DNA from: Liolophura sinensis
Lineage: Eukaryota; Mollusca; Polyplacophora; Chitonida; Chitonidae
Assembly (NCBI RefSeq): GCF_032854445.1
Contig: NC_088300.1
Span: forward strand, 28,499,608-28,563,607
Reading direction: 5' to 3'
DNA: 64,000 nucleotides
The notes beneath the pieces are model-generated. The model was not told the DNA's origin and did not search any database. It saw only the letters and a list, made by a program, of their open reading frames with translations. Both the position numbers and the translations under genes were made by a program. Positions 13,528-25,997 of this stretch are shown here, piece after piece. Within the stretch, counting starts at the first letter, position 1; each line of letters begins with the position of its first letter.

Positions 13528-14605
13528 CAGTTCTCCATTCGCTGGATTAAGATAATTCCTCTACTAACATATGCAAATCAAACCTTAGCACAGAAAGCCC
13601 TAACTAAACTGACACCATGAAACACCACGACTAAACAACAGCGACCGTACACAGCCACACTTTCTCCCAATTTTCTGTCCTCAATCTCTCCCTCTCCCTC
13701 TCTACTGATACCATACCTTTACAACGGAGAGCTAAATGCATATACCAAGTATGAAACATGTACATGCTTGTCTAATTGAGAAATTATTGTAGAAATTCTT
13801 AAATAAATAAAACAACAATAAATTCTAGTGAGCCATATGTGGCTGTAACTACTCCATGATCCCAGTGAACCAGACTGTAGTGTACATCTACCATGTACTG
13901 TGTCCATTTTGGTGAGAAATGTGGTTGGCACAATCACAACCACATTAGGCTAAATGATTGAGCAATCATTCAGGTGAAACTTACACAGTCCTGGCCAATC
14001 CAGAGAGGTAGAAGTTTAAACAGTTAAAAACTTAAAATGTTCTACTGGAGAGCCTGATACCCAAACTGACCCAGAAAGCAGAGTCCAGTTCCACAAAACC
14101 AGACTTGACCTGATATTTGAAACGCCTGAGTAAAAGGCTTATTTGTGTCTCTCTAGAATATGTAGATAGACATATAAACAAATCATAAGTGTTAAGTAGG
14201 TTCAGATAAAAAAATCAAAGCAAGTGTTTGCTCGTTCATAAAATGATGCTAATAGTGAGTTTTCATTTTGAAATAAATCAAAAATTAACACGTGGTGGTG
14301 CCTTGACTTCATTATTTTTACTGAACCCACGTACAACTATGAGTCTTAAGCAGTATATAAATCAAAAATTATTTATAAGGAATCAAGTTTGGGCTTCTGG
14401 GAAGTGGAAAAACACTGAGGTCATGTGAAATAACAGATAGTGCTGACAGTTAAATTGATTTTCTGGATGAACCACTGATTCCATAAGGTGAGAATGAGGA
14501 GCATTATTAACCAGTGCAAAACATGAGGTGGGGTGCAGTCCTTAAGGAAACACGTTTCTCGGAGACAGTGAGTGGCTGTGAAGTGTTGCAGGTAAAGGGC
14601 CGTAC

Positions 14606-14708
14606 CTGTAATGAGAGCCGACCACAGACGGCCGATCACCTTGGCACAGGCGTCACTGAGTGTATCATCGCCCGCGTCTGGCATAGGGAACTGGCCAGTT
14701 AGCACCAC
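14606..14708 (-). CDS. Candidate exon, unassigned
   Basis: A GC-rich segment of 103 bp in AT-rich surroundings, bounded on the minus strand by ctgtgggtacag and a clean donor, ATTACAG|gtacgg. It is open in one frame, containing TGQFPMPDAGDDTLSDACAK and VIGRLWSALITG. It begins in phase 0, which would be compatible with following the UROS exon at 46586. However, the peptide does not resemble the expected UROS C-terminus (an IGPTT-type strand), so it is not assigned to that gene. The polypyrimidine tract is weak. It may be an exon of another gene or GC-rich repeat sequence. Confidence 0.25.
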
Positions 14709-14759
14709 CTGTACCCACAGATTAAATGGTTCTCAGGGAAATGTTTATTGTTGGCAATG

Positions 14760-16743
14760 GGTGGTAAAAGAAAAGGTCTAAATAGAGATAGTCTGGAAAC
14801 TGACAGCAAATGACTTGATGTCACAAACAAAGTGATTGAGGGTTGCAGCTGGGGGTGAGTTACTGTGCCATAAGGGAGAGCTCCCTAACACAATAGTACA
14901 GACCTGCGGAGGGGGGAAACAGTGTTAAGAGAAAGGAGAGGAGTTATTCCAGCTGGCAAGCACACCCATTTTAATTCTGTCTGTTAGTGATGAGAGTTGC
15001 ATATCAGCACAATGACTCAGACTACCTTGTCTGAAGATGTCTGCGAAGTATACCCATTCGCTCTGTGCATCTCAACACCCACCACAGGTATCCTCCAGCA
15101 CGTCCAACAACAACATTACTTCCATTCTTCTACAGAAAACTGCAGACAACTGCTGATTAAGGATCACTTCGTTTTGGGTTATTAGGTGAGCTGAGGCATT
15201 GAACCAAACAAATTGAACCACCATCGAAAAAGAGAGAGCCCCCCAATAAACACACACACACCAAAAAAAACTGACTGACAACTTGAATTTTATCTTGAAG
15301 AGACCTAAACACCTTGCATCCAATTGTTTTTCTGGATGATAAGTAGATAAAGTTTGTTAACAGACAGACAAAGTTTGTTCACAGACAGATGAAAGAGACC
15401 AAACAAATCCTCTCAGGCTTCACTGGTGTGGGTTAAGTCAAACTGATGCCGTTAGCTTGTGTACAAATCAACATCATGTACAACAACCATATTAACTTTC
15501 AGTCTTTGTGACGTTTCTTGCTCATAATTTTTTGCCTTCATATCATTATCAAAGGCTACTTACCATTTTTCAAAATGCAAACAAGCAAAATTACCCATGT
15601 ATTTCAGTTAAAACAACACAACCAAATTTGTTTTACTTATTTTGTCTTTGACGCACTGTGATTAGAAATATTGTGATTGAAACAGTTTTTGTGAGTATTA
15701 ATGAACTGTAAATACGCATAACGTGTGCATTTATCTTTGTATTGCATTATGGCATCAGAAAGCCAATTAAAGGTTTATTTGGTCGAACTGATAAATAACT
15801 GCAACTAAGCAGGCACGGTCTAAAGTCAAATGGTTCATGTGCACTTAAATCAACAGATTAAGATTCACAGTTTTCACTTTGATATCATTATAGTTAAACA
15901 GATATCTGCTTTTGTATAATTGTATTCTTTTCACTAATGGTATTTATCCATCATATTTGCTCAAATGTTTTCAGACCAATTTTCTTTTTTCCAGTACCAT
16001 TCATGATTAGTGACTGATGAGAAGATGCTTGCTTATATGTTAACCTTAAAGACTGTATCCCATCACCCAAGATAAATAGCTGCACCAATGATACCAAAAA
16101 TCTTCAAGATATAATTACCTGTTTCACAACAAGATCATCGATCTATCACTTGCTACAAAACAAACTAAACCACAACAAACACAGTGACTCGCTGAAGCAA
16201 TGTTGACTGGTAGAGCAGTCATCAGTATAGACAAACAACAGAAAGCACAATTGCACAGGATCCTTTGTACGTTCCTGAGGTGAGAAAAAACATACATGTC
16301 ATAGACGTCTTTCATCTAGTTTCCAAGGAAACCTTGTCTCGTTTTTGCGTGTGGGTTCTGGGGTCAGGCATGTATCAAGTTCTGGCAAATGAAGTTGCCA
16401 AAACCCTCCAGGTTTCCACCGACAGATTTATAGCTTGTGTCTTATTTTGTACTCTAACAAATATGGTAAATTCGGGAAGGTCACTGTGAAAACGGTACTA
16501 AAGACATTAGCAGGGTCTGAGTGCCTTCCACTAAGACAATAGTTTTTACCTCATTAACGCAGTATTTTCGTCTTCAACAATCCCCTAAAACATTACAGTA
16601 TGACAATACACATGCATATAATTAGGACAATTATCCTGATAACCATGTAACTGCAAATTTCTTCTTTCAGATTAATTTTCAAACATCTGCCACTGACAGT
16701 CGATGTTTAAAAACGCTTATAGAGGTGTTTGTAATGAAGAACA
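14760..16743. other. No gene recognised
   Basis: Non-coding by inspection. Around 15072-15185 both strands carry short open frames with no family. Confidence 0.5.
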
Positions 16744-16994
16744 AGGGCTACAGTGCCAGAGTTGTTAGCATGGTGGCGAGCACAATGACCCACATGCCTC
16801 TCACCAATACAGCTGCTGTGAGTTCAAGTCTAGCTCATGCTGGCTTCCTCCCCAGTCACATGTGGGGAGGTCTGCCAGAAAGCTGTGGATGGTCGTGGGT
16901 TTTTTCCCTGGCTCTGCCTCTTCCTATCTCATAGTATACGTGAAGTATTCTTGAGTATGACATAAAACGCCAATCAAATAAATAATTAAATAAT
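16744..16994 (+). mobile_element. tRNA-derived SINE, diverged
   Basis: Plus-oriented copy with a degraded A-box (AGAGTTGTTAGCATGG), B-box (GAGTTCAAGTCT), body and a CAATCAAATAAATAATTAAA tail. The 69-codon frame over it is repeat-derived. Confidence 0.82.
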
Positions 16995-17217
16995 GAGTGC
17001 CAATTTATTGTTGATTAATGCCACTCAACCTTTTTTCACTCAAGCAATGCATGGTAGCTAGGTTTATAGACATGAGAGGTTGAGAAAAGCGGTGTCCAGT
17101 GTAAACCACAGACTACCGGTAATATACTGTCCCACTGAGCAATGGATGCAGAATAACCTTGAAAATTCCACACACTCGAATGAATACCTGTGTAAACACT
17201 TTTTACGTATTTACTTT

Positions 17218-17365
17218 TTTATTTACCTCATTGGTGTTTAACACCACACTTTAGTAATATTATCTGACTTACTTGATACCAGCCAACTTTATGGGGGAGG
17301 TTACTGTGCAGAGCACAGAAAAAAAGCAAAGTCCTTCAACAGGATTGAACTTAAGATTCATTTGT
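17218..17365 (-). mobile_element. Second SINE subfamily fragment, decayed
   Basis: ttatttacctcattggtgtt, taacaccacactttagtaat, then ctttatgggggaggttactg and a degraded ggattgaacttaag segment. Matches the SINE block order, at low identity. Confidence 0.4.
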
Positions 17366-17598
17366 GACACAGATGTTAAAACTATTATGGACATGCAGTC
17401 ATAATATATTTAAATCAATTTATTTTGTCTACACAGATACAATCTGAAGGGTCAAAAGTTTAAAATCGTGTTCAAAATTTCCACCATGTATATGTATGTT
17501 TTACTTGAGATGTATCCCAAGTTGTATTTAGCATTACCTCAATGATAAAATACTGGCAGATCTTCAAACACCACCAGACTTACCACCTCTCAGAAGTT

Positions 17599-17616
17599 CA
17601 CACACACACACACACA
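17599..17616. repeat. (CA)9 microsatellite
   Basis: Short CA dinucleotide run. Confidence 0.9.
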
Positions 17617-17984
17617 TAAACAGCCTTCCTGTCTGCACAGTGAGCCACCTAATATTTAGCACCATTTGGTTAATTGGGGCTAGGCCGTGAAGCCATTCTC
17701 AAATAAACCCCACAGATTCTGCCAAACCTATACCAAACCAAAAACCTCTTAAATAGCCCACTCAAACCTTAGTTATTGACACAAGACCTAACAAATATGC
17801 AGACTGTTGACATAAGGAAAAGAAAGTTAACGCAGCTGTACACTGCAGTTGTACACACGCCTGGAAGACAGTGTTTCTAAAGCAATTATGTACAATGATG
17901 TAGACTTGACTTCAGTTCAAAGAAAAAACAGATATTACATTGTAACAATGAGGTTGGTACTGTCAGAACTTATACACTCGTGTG

Positions 17985-18470
17985 TCCTCAACAACAATAA
18001 TGGTCGATCAGCACTGATGGGGGTACTCAACAACCATTATAGTGCACTCAACAACAATAATGGTCTATTCAGCAGCCATGTGGGGTAATCAAACAACCAT
18101 GATAGTGTACTCAACAATAATGGTCTATTCAGCAGTGATGGGCGTACTCAACAACCATTATAGTGCACGGAACAACAATAATGTTCTATTCAGCAGCGAT
18201 GGGGGGTACTTAACAACCATGATAGTGCACTCAACCACAAGGATAGTGTATTCAACAACAATGATGGTATACTCAACCGTAATGATGGTGTACTCAACAG
18301 CTATCACAGTCTACTCAACAGCAATGACGTTGTACTTAACAACAAAAACGGTGTAGCCAGTAGCAATACAGGGGTAGTCAACAACAATGAAGATGTACTC
18401 AACAGTAATTTACATGGCGGTGTACTCGAGAACAATAATGGCATACTCAGCAAAAATAATGATGTAGCAC
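17985..18470. repeat. 21-bp minisatellite with a higher-order period of about 62 bp
   Basis: Degenerate unit close to GTGTACTCAACAACAATGATG. In the first third, sets of three units form a longer repeat (CAACAACAATAATGG, TCTATTCAGCAG, ACTCAACAACCATTATAGTG). The right part is single-unit and more diverged. The 104-codon frame here is repeat sequence. Confidence 0.88.
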
Positions 18471-20182
18471 CAAAGTCAAAGGAACATCAGAGCTCCAGGG
18501 TAGTCTTATAGCTTACTTCGTATCATTGACAATTAAAGTTAAGTTAAAGTCCCATATAACAACTATATTTGTAGACTAAATTAGTTACAAAATTTCCTTG
18601 ACTGAGATTGAAATTGGACATAATATCTACATGCATGGTCAGGAGCTCTACTTGAATGTGCAATAAAACAGTCATAGCATTATCAAATATTACACAATTT
18701 TAGCCATATGCAAATGTTTTCCAACTCTTTTTAGACTATAAGTAGATAAAATCATTGGTGTTGCACCTGTAAGATCCGTACAAGTATGCCTGACCAATGT
18801 CACCTCCTATGGTAGCACAGCCTCCTGTAATTGGGTCCTCAGTCTTTACACATGACAGATTGCCTATAGATAGTCAAGTGCCATCAGGCCATGCCACAGA
18901 TGTGCCCACCCAAAGTTTTCTACCTTTACCCTTTGTCAGTTGTTAAGTCTATGCTACCAACATGTAGCCTATAGCCTAACACTTACCCACACCAAATGCA
19001 CCAAACTGACTTCCAGTACTTTTGACTAATAGTTTCACTACAAAAAAAAAGGTAAACTCATATTTGTTTCTGAAAGGTTATCACCTGAGCACCTTGTCTA
19101 TATATAAGTTACCTGTTTTCAAAGATGTATCCCCATTCAAGCTAAACAAAGCTTAGGGTATAACGAGAGCATGCTATGCTGAAAAGGAAACTATTAAACA
19201 CTGATGATATTAAATGCCACATTTTGGAAAACGAAGGTCCCAACTTTCCAGAAAGAATAATCAGTACTTAGTTGAAAAGTTATTCAAACCTGTGTTTGTA
19301 GTCAGGTTAATATACTGTGTTCACTAAAACATGAGGGTATAAAGGGTTTTACAAAATGTTATGAGTTCAACTGAGTTCATGGAGTGCCACTAAAAAAAAA
19401 GTAACCCCATATGACTTTTTTTCTTATTAAGACTGGCATGGGTTCATTTGACTTGTTACAATAACCAGAGATAAGCATTTGATTTAGGGTTATTTTGCTG
19501 AAACTTTGAGAGTACACCCAAAACATGGAACGTGAAAGGCATTCAGTGCAAACCTAGGCCTTCAAATACTGCCACAAATTTAACCTAGCTTAACACCTTC
19601 TTTTTTTCATCCAACATAAACTTTATAGTTTATGAGAGAAGTTTCATTTATTACTACCTTATCCATTCATTAGTATCAATGATCAAATGACAACCAATCT
19701 GAATTTACCTTCACAAGAGTGTTCAAAATTTGATTTTCTCAGATAGCGGTTTATTTATTACTTGTGTTTAGAAGATTAAGCCCAAATATAATGTGCTTGT
19801 TCCTATTGTGCATGGAACCTATTAAAAATCTGGTGCTCATGAAAGACATTAATATTACATAACTGTCACCAAAAAAAACCTGTCAACGTAAATGACAAGC
19901 TCAATTCACATCTAATAATTAAAATCTGTCAGGCATGATAAAACCTCTGGCTGGCTAAATAAGAAACTCACCTGTAGAGTGCCTTTAGAGACAAGACCAT
20001 GCAGAGCAAGGAGCTCAAGGTATCAGACAAGAAATGAAAGCTTGAGGGAACTGATGTCAGTAAAGTAACAAGTAGCCCCAGTACCAATCCCCTTCACAAG
20101 AATAGTTCTAGTGAAGTAGCATGGTACTGTCTGTGCCATAGTCAAAGAGCTTCTGGAGGGCAATACAGACCTACTTATCCCT

Positions 20183-20224
20183 GGGGGTGGGGGTGGGGGA
20201 GGGGGTGGTACATGATGGGGAGGG
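20183..20224 (+). other. G-run tract, potential G-quadruplex
   Basis: Five runs of four or more G: GGGGGTGGGGGTGGGGGAGG continuing GGGTGG, then GGGGAGGG 10 bp further on. On the minus strand this reads as a C-rich pyrimidine tract ending in CAG, which could also pass for a splice acceptor. Confidence 0.6.
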
Positions 20225-20589
20225 ACTGGGAGAGACAGTAGTAAATGATGGCCAGGGAGCTGAACAACAATGTAAACATCAAGACTGCCAGACCCTATAG
20301 TCCTAGTCTAGGGATGATACCAAGATTTCACAGCTTCATAAACACTTCATTCACCATCCTATAAACCTTAACATTATTTACCAGTGCATACTTTAACAGT
20401 GCAACTCATGAAGACTATGATGTGTGATGTTGTGTGCCTTTTTCACATGAAGGCACATATACATGTACAATGCCACAGTTATTTTTCAGCACATTTTTTT
20501 TTTAAATAGGAACACTGGTGTAATAAACAAGCAATGTTTCTGAGAGATGACAAGAACAGTATAAATATAAAAGGTTAAAGGAATACCTT

Positions 20590-20665
20590 GCAGGCCAAAC
20601 TGGGATTTGAATTCAGATCTCCACATCACAAATCCAGCACTCCACCTACCAGCTGAGTTAAAAAG
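20590..20665 (-). mobile_element. tRNA-like sequence (pseudo-tRNA or SINE head)
   Basis: On the minus strand it reads TTTAACTCAGCTGGTAGG (A-box; ACTC pairs with GAGT as a D-stem) and, about 35 nt later, GAATTCAAATCCCAG (B-box with partial CTG/CAG T-stem). The acceptor and anticodon stems do not pair, so this is not a working tRNA. Most likely the head of a different tRNA-derived retroposon. Confidence 0.55.
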
Positions 20666-21762
20666 GAATAACGGCATAACGGCAGTCTAGGTCTAGGTCA
20701 CATACTGATGAATACACATATATCTACAGAACTTTTTTATTTTTTATTTCAAACACAACAAGATTTCTGTCTACTTCATATGTAGAACTTTACCAATTCT
20801 ATCCAGTATTTACATGTTTTGTCTTGCCATATTGTTCACATACTCCAAGCCTCATTGAGGCAGCATCACAATACGGATCAAAACTTGAAGAGAAATGGCA
20901 GTTGTGTTCTTAACTGACTAGTTTCACTATACAAACAAGCCCAAGAGAGTTAGCTACTTGTAAATATTATACTGAAGTGAACCTCAATGTGGTCAGATGA
21001 AAACAGCACTGAGCACTGAAGTGAATCAGAAAGCTGTTCAGTTACACTGCACTGAGCAGGGGAAAAAAACTGGTCAGAGGCCAGAAAAAGAAAAATGGGA
21101 GGGGGATGCTAAAATGGGAAATGAAAAAAAGAACTTACACAACACTGGCCATAATTAAAACAATAATATGTAATAAACTGATCACAGATACTATCTTTCT
21201 GCAGTTTTCAATCTCTGACTTTTAGAAAAGTTCACATCAAAACAATGGCTGGTGTTGTCCAGCAGTTTAAGAATGAAGAAAATGCCATCAAGGGTGCAGT
21301 AGCAGATCCACCCAGCTGGTTATGACAGCGGAGATAGCCGGTGCCTAGCTGAGACAGTGTCAAGGTAGGCTGTCGGCTCCTGCAGAATGCAAACTGTGCC
21401 ATGTACAAGGAATCTTCCATCCTCCAAATCCCAGTAAGGCCACATTGTGAGAGAGAGCTGTGAGATTTAGACCCTGCATTCTGTGCCATGCCTCCTCCTT
21501 ACACCTTATCCACAACCCCACAGATAAGGCATCTGTACAGTTAGGGATATAGCTGACATAATTATCAATGAAAGTAACCACCTGCCCTAATGCATACAGT
21601 ATATCAAGTCCCTGATTAACCACTTAGCCATATGCATATAATAATAAATGTGTGCAAAAAAAAAAACAAAAAAAAACTGTTAGAAACATATGCAAGGGAC
21701 AGATTACATGTACATGTTTTGGTTGAACTGATAATTGCTTCTATACTCACTCTTTCCCTGAT

Positions 21763-21788
21763 TTATTATTATTATTATTATTATTATT
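21763..21788. repeat. (TTA)n microsatellite
   Basis: About eight and a half TTA triplets. Confidence 0.95.
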
Positions 21789-23977
21789 GGGTACAAACAC
21801 CACCATGAAAATTACCATCTTAAAAAATTTCACTTCCACAAAACATAACTCTTTTCATGTTTACAATCTTTTTTCTTTTACAACACAATGAATCCAAAAA
21901 CAGCAAAACAATACATATACCTGTACTTTTATTTATGAACAAGATTGAACAATATGAACATAAATAACAACTTAGTCCTTTAAAATCAATTTGACAGAGG
22001 TTAACTTAACTATCCTTTGGTGACTTCTCAAATTTGAACAAAATTTTTCTTAACTTTGAAAAATCCAAATATTTTGACTTTCATGAAATTTTGAAGGCCA
22101 TGGTGTAATGTCAGGTCCACATTCACAAGGAGCGTGATGTTCTGCGCAGGTTGAGACAGGTACAAAGAACAACTAAAAACTGAAACATAATCAATAAATA
22201 CTTTAGAAAGACTACATGTAGATAAGAAACAATAAAAGCAGTAGTGAATGTCCTTATTGTGTCAAGTGTTAAGCACCTGCGAGAAATGTGCCTGATTATT
22301 AAAGCCTCCTGGTATAAAAAAAATAAGGGTTGATTAATATGTACTGTTCAACCAGTTCAAAAGTAATCGTGAATTTGTGTGATTTTCTGCCTGAGCTGTG
22401 TTTGAGGGATAACACAGGCTGACATTCTACAGTCCCCCTGAGCTAAGGGTCCACCTATTCTGTCTTATAATCCCAGGTAAAAACAGGTATGGCCAGATAT
22501 GGTACCGCATACCTGAACCATGAATTAGTAGTCACCATTTATTAGTTTCTGGCTGATACCATTAGCTGAGCTGCCAATCCAAAGTTCAGTCTCACAAGTT
22601 CAATAGGTGATCCCCAGAGAGGATAAAATCAGGCAAAAAAAAGTTGGTGACACCAGGACGTTCACAGTGCTAACTATCCCCTTTGTTACAGCCCACCTGG
22701 GAGCAAGAGAGACATGGGTGATGCCGGTGTTTTATTTTCTGATTACAATCTCTTTTTCTTCAAGTTAACCTTTTAAGATCAAAAGAGCGGCTCTTTGATG
22801 TTAAATGTAAGAACAAAGTTGCTACAAACCATCAATCTCTGTATCTTTGTATTTATGGTGAGAGAACAATTAGAACACTGGTATTAATTGACTAGCTTGT
22901 CAATCACTGTTAATTGCGGTAGACATTCTGATAATTTGATCTTGCGGTGAATTCAGTATGAACCCTTAAGCTCTTAGCATTTATTGAATTTCATCAACTC
23001 CAAGAAAATCATATCATCCATATAATTCCATGGAATACTTCCCAAACAAATCACCCTGTTGTACTTGAAGTTTGTGGCAAACCACATGGAATTTTACTTG
23101 ATAAATGCTATTGCATTCAACTTCAAATAATTTTTCATCAACTGATCACCCTTCTGCGGTACAGTTTGTACAGCAAGGTGACAAGCCCACGAAACATTCT
23201 ATTAAAAATAATACTGTATTTCTACTCTTAACCTCCACCACAAGAATGCATTATAATTCTTAGAAATACAAGCAGCAAGGTTAGAAAGAAATGTTTCCAC
23301 AGGGGTATTAATAACTTTTGTGAAGGTATTATCAGAGTGTCTACAGCAGTTTTACAATGGCCTTGGGCCAAAGGTCATGAGATGTCCACCTCACAGAGTA
23401 CTACACCCTCTTATTAGCCAGGTAATTAGCCGGCATAAACAAGGTGGTGCCTACTCTCGAACATTGCTTAATTGGCCGTTAAATATGAATTATGAATAAA
23501 GTTCACTTTTGCTACATTAACAATATCTACATAAAAATCAAGTGTACATGTGTCCAGTATCTTTCTTTTTTTCTCTCTTTTCTTTGAATATTTTAACATA
23601 TCCACTTTGCAGGGCATGTCTGCATGAGGAATACCCCAACACTGACCCCGAAATAAGAAGACACAGAATCAGCACCGACTGACTTAGGGGACAGAGATAT
23701 GCCACATCGAGTAAAACTTCACAGTGATAAAAACAACACTTAAAAGTGAAAAGTGATTGGCTGACAGTGGAGATAGGGTTTCTTCGGTTAAATTTTGCAA
23801 CCTGGGTCACTCTTGAATAAATGTACCATACCTAAAATTCTGCTTAATACGCAAGGCATAGCCTGAACTTGCCTATCTCTCCCATCAGTCAATCAGAATC
23901 GCTTCTGTATCTGTTAAGTTCCAATGTTAGTGTACACCTTCGATATAGGAATTTTGGACAATAACTCTTTTATCACT

Positions 23978-24600
23978 TAAGGTAAAAAGAAGTCCAACTT
24001 TACCATGTGACCCGTCAGAAAAGTTGGGCAACTATTTTTGATTATATATCCTATAATATGGGCAAATGAAAAAAGTTCCACAAAAAGTTTAAAAAAAGAG
24101 TAAACAAATGACAGAGAAAATGGATGAACTGAGTGAATTTGTGAAAGTGTGAAGTTCCTGAAGGAAAGTGTGTCATTAGTGCCCTTCCAGGTAATTGGTA
24201 AAATAATTTCATAAAAGTTTTTTTTTGACAAGTCCCTTTTTTAACTAATACCAACAAAAAGAGTTTGAATTCTCACAACTCCCTCTATTGTGGTATCATT
24301 CCACTCATATTTCAGCTTACAAAAAACATGTAGGGCTATCTAGGTGGGGAATATAGCAAAGCTTAATGACAGAGTCTCAAGTCAAACTCTTTCATCTCTA
24401 CAGGTAAAAATAGTTATACTGTGCAATGTGACCGGTCAAAGCTGTAAGGCAACTAATTCTGATTACAATTTACCATAACATGGTCGTCTGAATAAAGTTT
24501 GTTAAACTTTCTTTAGAGAAGACGAACAAGGAAGAAAAGATATGAAAAGATTTGAGACCTTGTGAAGTGAAGTTTCTGAAGGAAGTTTCTTAATAAAAAT
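23978..24600. repeat. Diverged direct duplication, copies about 420 bp apart
   Basis: Copies at about 23978-24200 and 24398-24600 share ggtaaaaa, aatgtgaccGGTCA/ccatgtgacccgtca, gggcaacta-tt-tgatta, cataatatgg and gaagttcctgaaggaa in the same order. Frames over them carry many stops; no protein family is seen. Confidence 0.6.
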
Positions 24601-24822
24601 GTTACCACAATCTGACATGAATTATAGAATTTTAGGCACACTACATACTAAAAAAAAGTCTCAATTCTATATCACTCTAACCTTGTCTCCAATTTTACCT
24701 CAAGAAATCTGATGTGCAACTCGGTCACCACGTATGCAAATAAGACATTTCATCCCAGCTATTAAGCTGAATCAGATCTTCTATTCATTCATTTGGTAAA
24801 CTGATCATATCTTCTATTAACT

Positions 24823-24824
<2 letters not shown>

Positions 24825-24868
<44 letters not shown>
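24825..24868. repeat. (TA)22 microsatellite
   Basis: Uninterrupted AT dinucleotide run of about 44 bp. Confidence 0.97.
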
Positions 24869-24873
<5 letters not shown>

Positions 24874-25184
24874 AAGAATCTGAACACCTGTGCCTGTGGT
24901 GTAAAGAATTCTGCATGATGAGGAAACTGATAATACTGATGAGAAAGACAAGTGACCCTTATTAATGATATAGCTGACCCAGAATTAAGAGCTTAACCCC
25001 TTCAGTGCTGCGCCTAAAACTAGAAGTTGTTCAGTACACTGTCCTTTTCCTTTAGGGTAAGGAATGAGGTAAACCACTTACAAGTAAAACTACAGATTAA
25101 CCAATGAGAGACGATCATCAAGAACTTTTAAGTACCTGGGAGTATCACGGGATTTAGGAACAGATAATGTACAGTACTTTTATT

Positions 25185-25439
25185 ATTTGATTGGTGTTTT
25201 ACGCCCTACTCAAGAATATTTCACTTATACGATGGCGGCCAGCAATATGGTGGGTGGAAACCAGGCAGAGCCCGGGGGAAACCCACAACCATCTGCTGGT
25301 TGCTGGCACACCTTCCCACGTACGACCGGAGAGGAATCCAGCATGAGCTGGACTGGAACTCATAGCGACCGCATTGGTGAGAGACTCCTGGGTCATAACA
25401 CTACATTAACATGCTAACAAACTGAGCCACGGAGGCCCC
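25185..25439 (-). mobile_element. tRNA-derived SINE, full length
   Basis: Same family as the copy at 57374-57630, with A- and B-box head, body and gattggtgttttacgcc tail in minus orientation. Flanked by an imperfect 11-bp target duplication, GTACTTTTATT (25174-25184) and GTACTTGTATT (25440-25450). The spurious frames seen on both strands here are repeat sequence. Confidence 0.88.
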
Positions 25440-25818
25440 GTACTTGTATTAAAATCTAAAGTTCAAATTTCCCTAAAAATATATAACTATGAAATAAAAT
25501 ATGCTTAGATTTGTCTTTAAAAAATCTTGAGGCAATCAGAATTTTTTAACCTAATAAAAATAAGGTGGCGATACACAAAAACAAGACCATGAGCCACTGC
25601 AAAGTCATAAATTAATTCTAACACAATATCTACAATGTAACTATGCATCAGTTCCTGCAGGCAGCTACTGATAATCTGGAAAAGGAATGTTCGACTTATA
25701 TAGAACAGTGTCGGTGTCCTGCTACCTGGCGTCTGACTGGTCCCCATTGATAATACAGAATATTTTAAATTTCAAAACTTCAATCATTTGTACACGGTGT
25801 AGTGTGACAAACTCAGTG

Positions 25819-25950
25819 ATTTACTTATTTGACTGGTGTTTGATGCCATATACTCAGGGATTTTTAATGTGACAGTCGTTAGGTTTATAGGTGGAGAACC
25901 TGGTGTCCACAGGCAGTACACAACTCTCCTTCTCCAGGTATCTGACAAAC
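25819..25950 (-). mobile_element. Second SINE subfamily fragment
   Basis: Contains ttatttgactggtgtttgat, then a degraded tcagggatttttaatgtgac and aggtttataggtggagaacc, ending in ccaggtatctgacaaact. Same layout as the fragment at 60511. It lies about 50 bp before the 33-bp array. Confidence 0.6.
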
Positions 25951-25997
25951 TTCATGATCTAAAGCAGCAGATGAGCTCGTGAAAACTGCATGCATGT

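Larger units (their letters stand above)
18480..25173. other. Non-coding stretch apart from the listed elements
   Basis: Besides the pseudo-tRNA, G-run tract, duplication and microsatellites listed, no gene is seen. A good splice donor on the minus strand (CTCTACAG|gtgagt at 19977) and overlapping 85-87-codon minus frames at 21232-21623 are present but lead to no recognisable protein. Confidence 0.45.

Noticed and set aside
18042-18356. 104-codon plus frame
   Set aside because: Read-through of the 21-bp minisatellite.
19900-20060. Exon ending at a perfect minus-strand donor CTCTACAG|gtgagt (19977)
   Set aside because: No single frame links a believable acceptor to the donor with a recognisable peptide.
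21232-21623. Overlapping minus frames of 85 and 87 codons
   Set aside because: Different frames over one moderately GC-rich stretch; no recognisable domain and no consistent splice structure.
22651-22735. Strong minus-strand acceptor (ctctcttgctcccag) with an open frame after it
   Set aside because: The peptide that follows (WAVTKGIVSTVNVLVSP) does not match the expected UROS C-terminus or another family.
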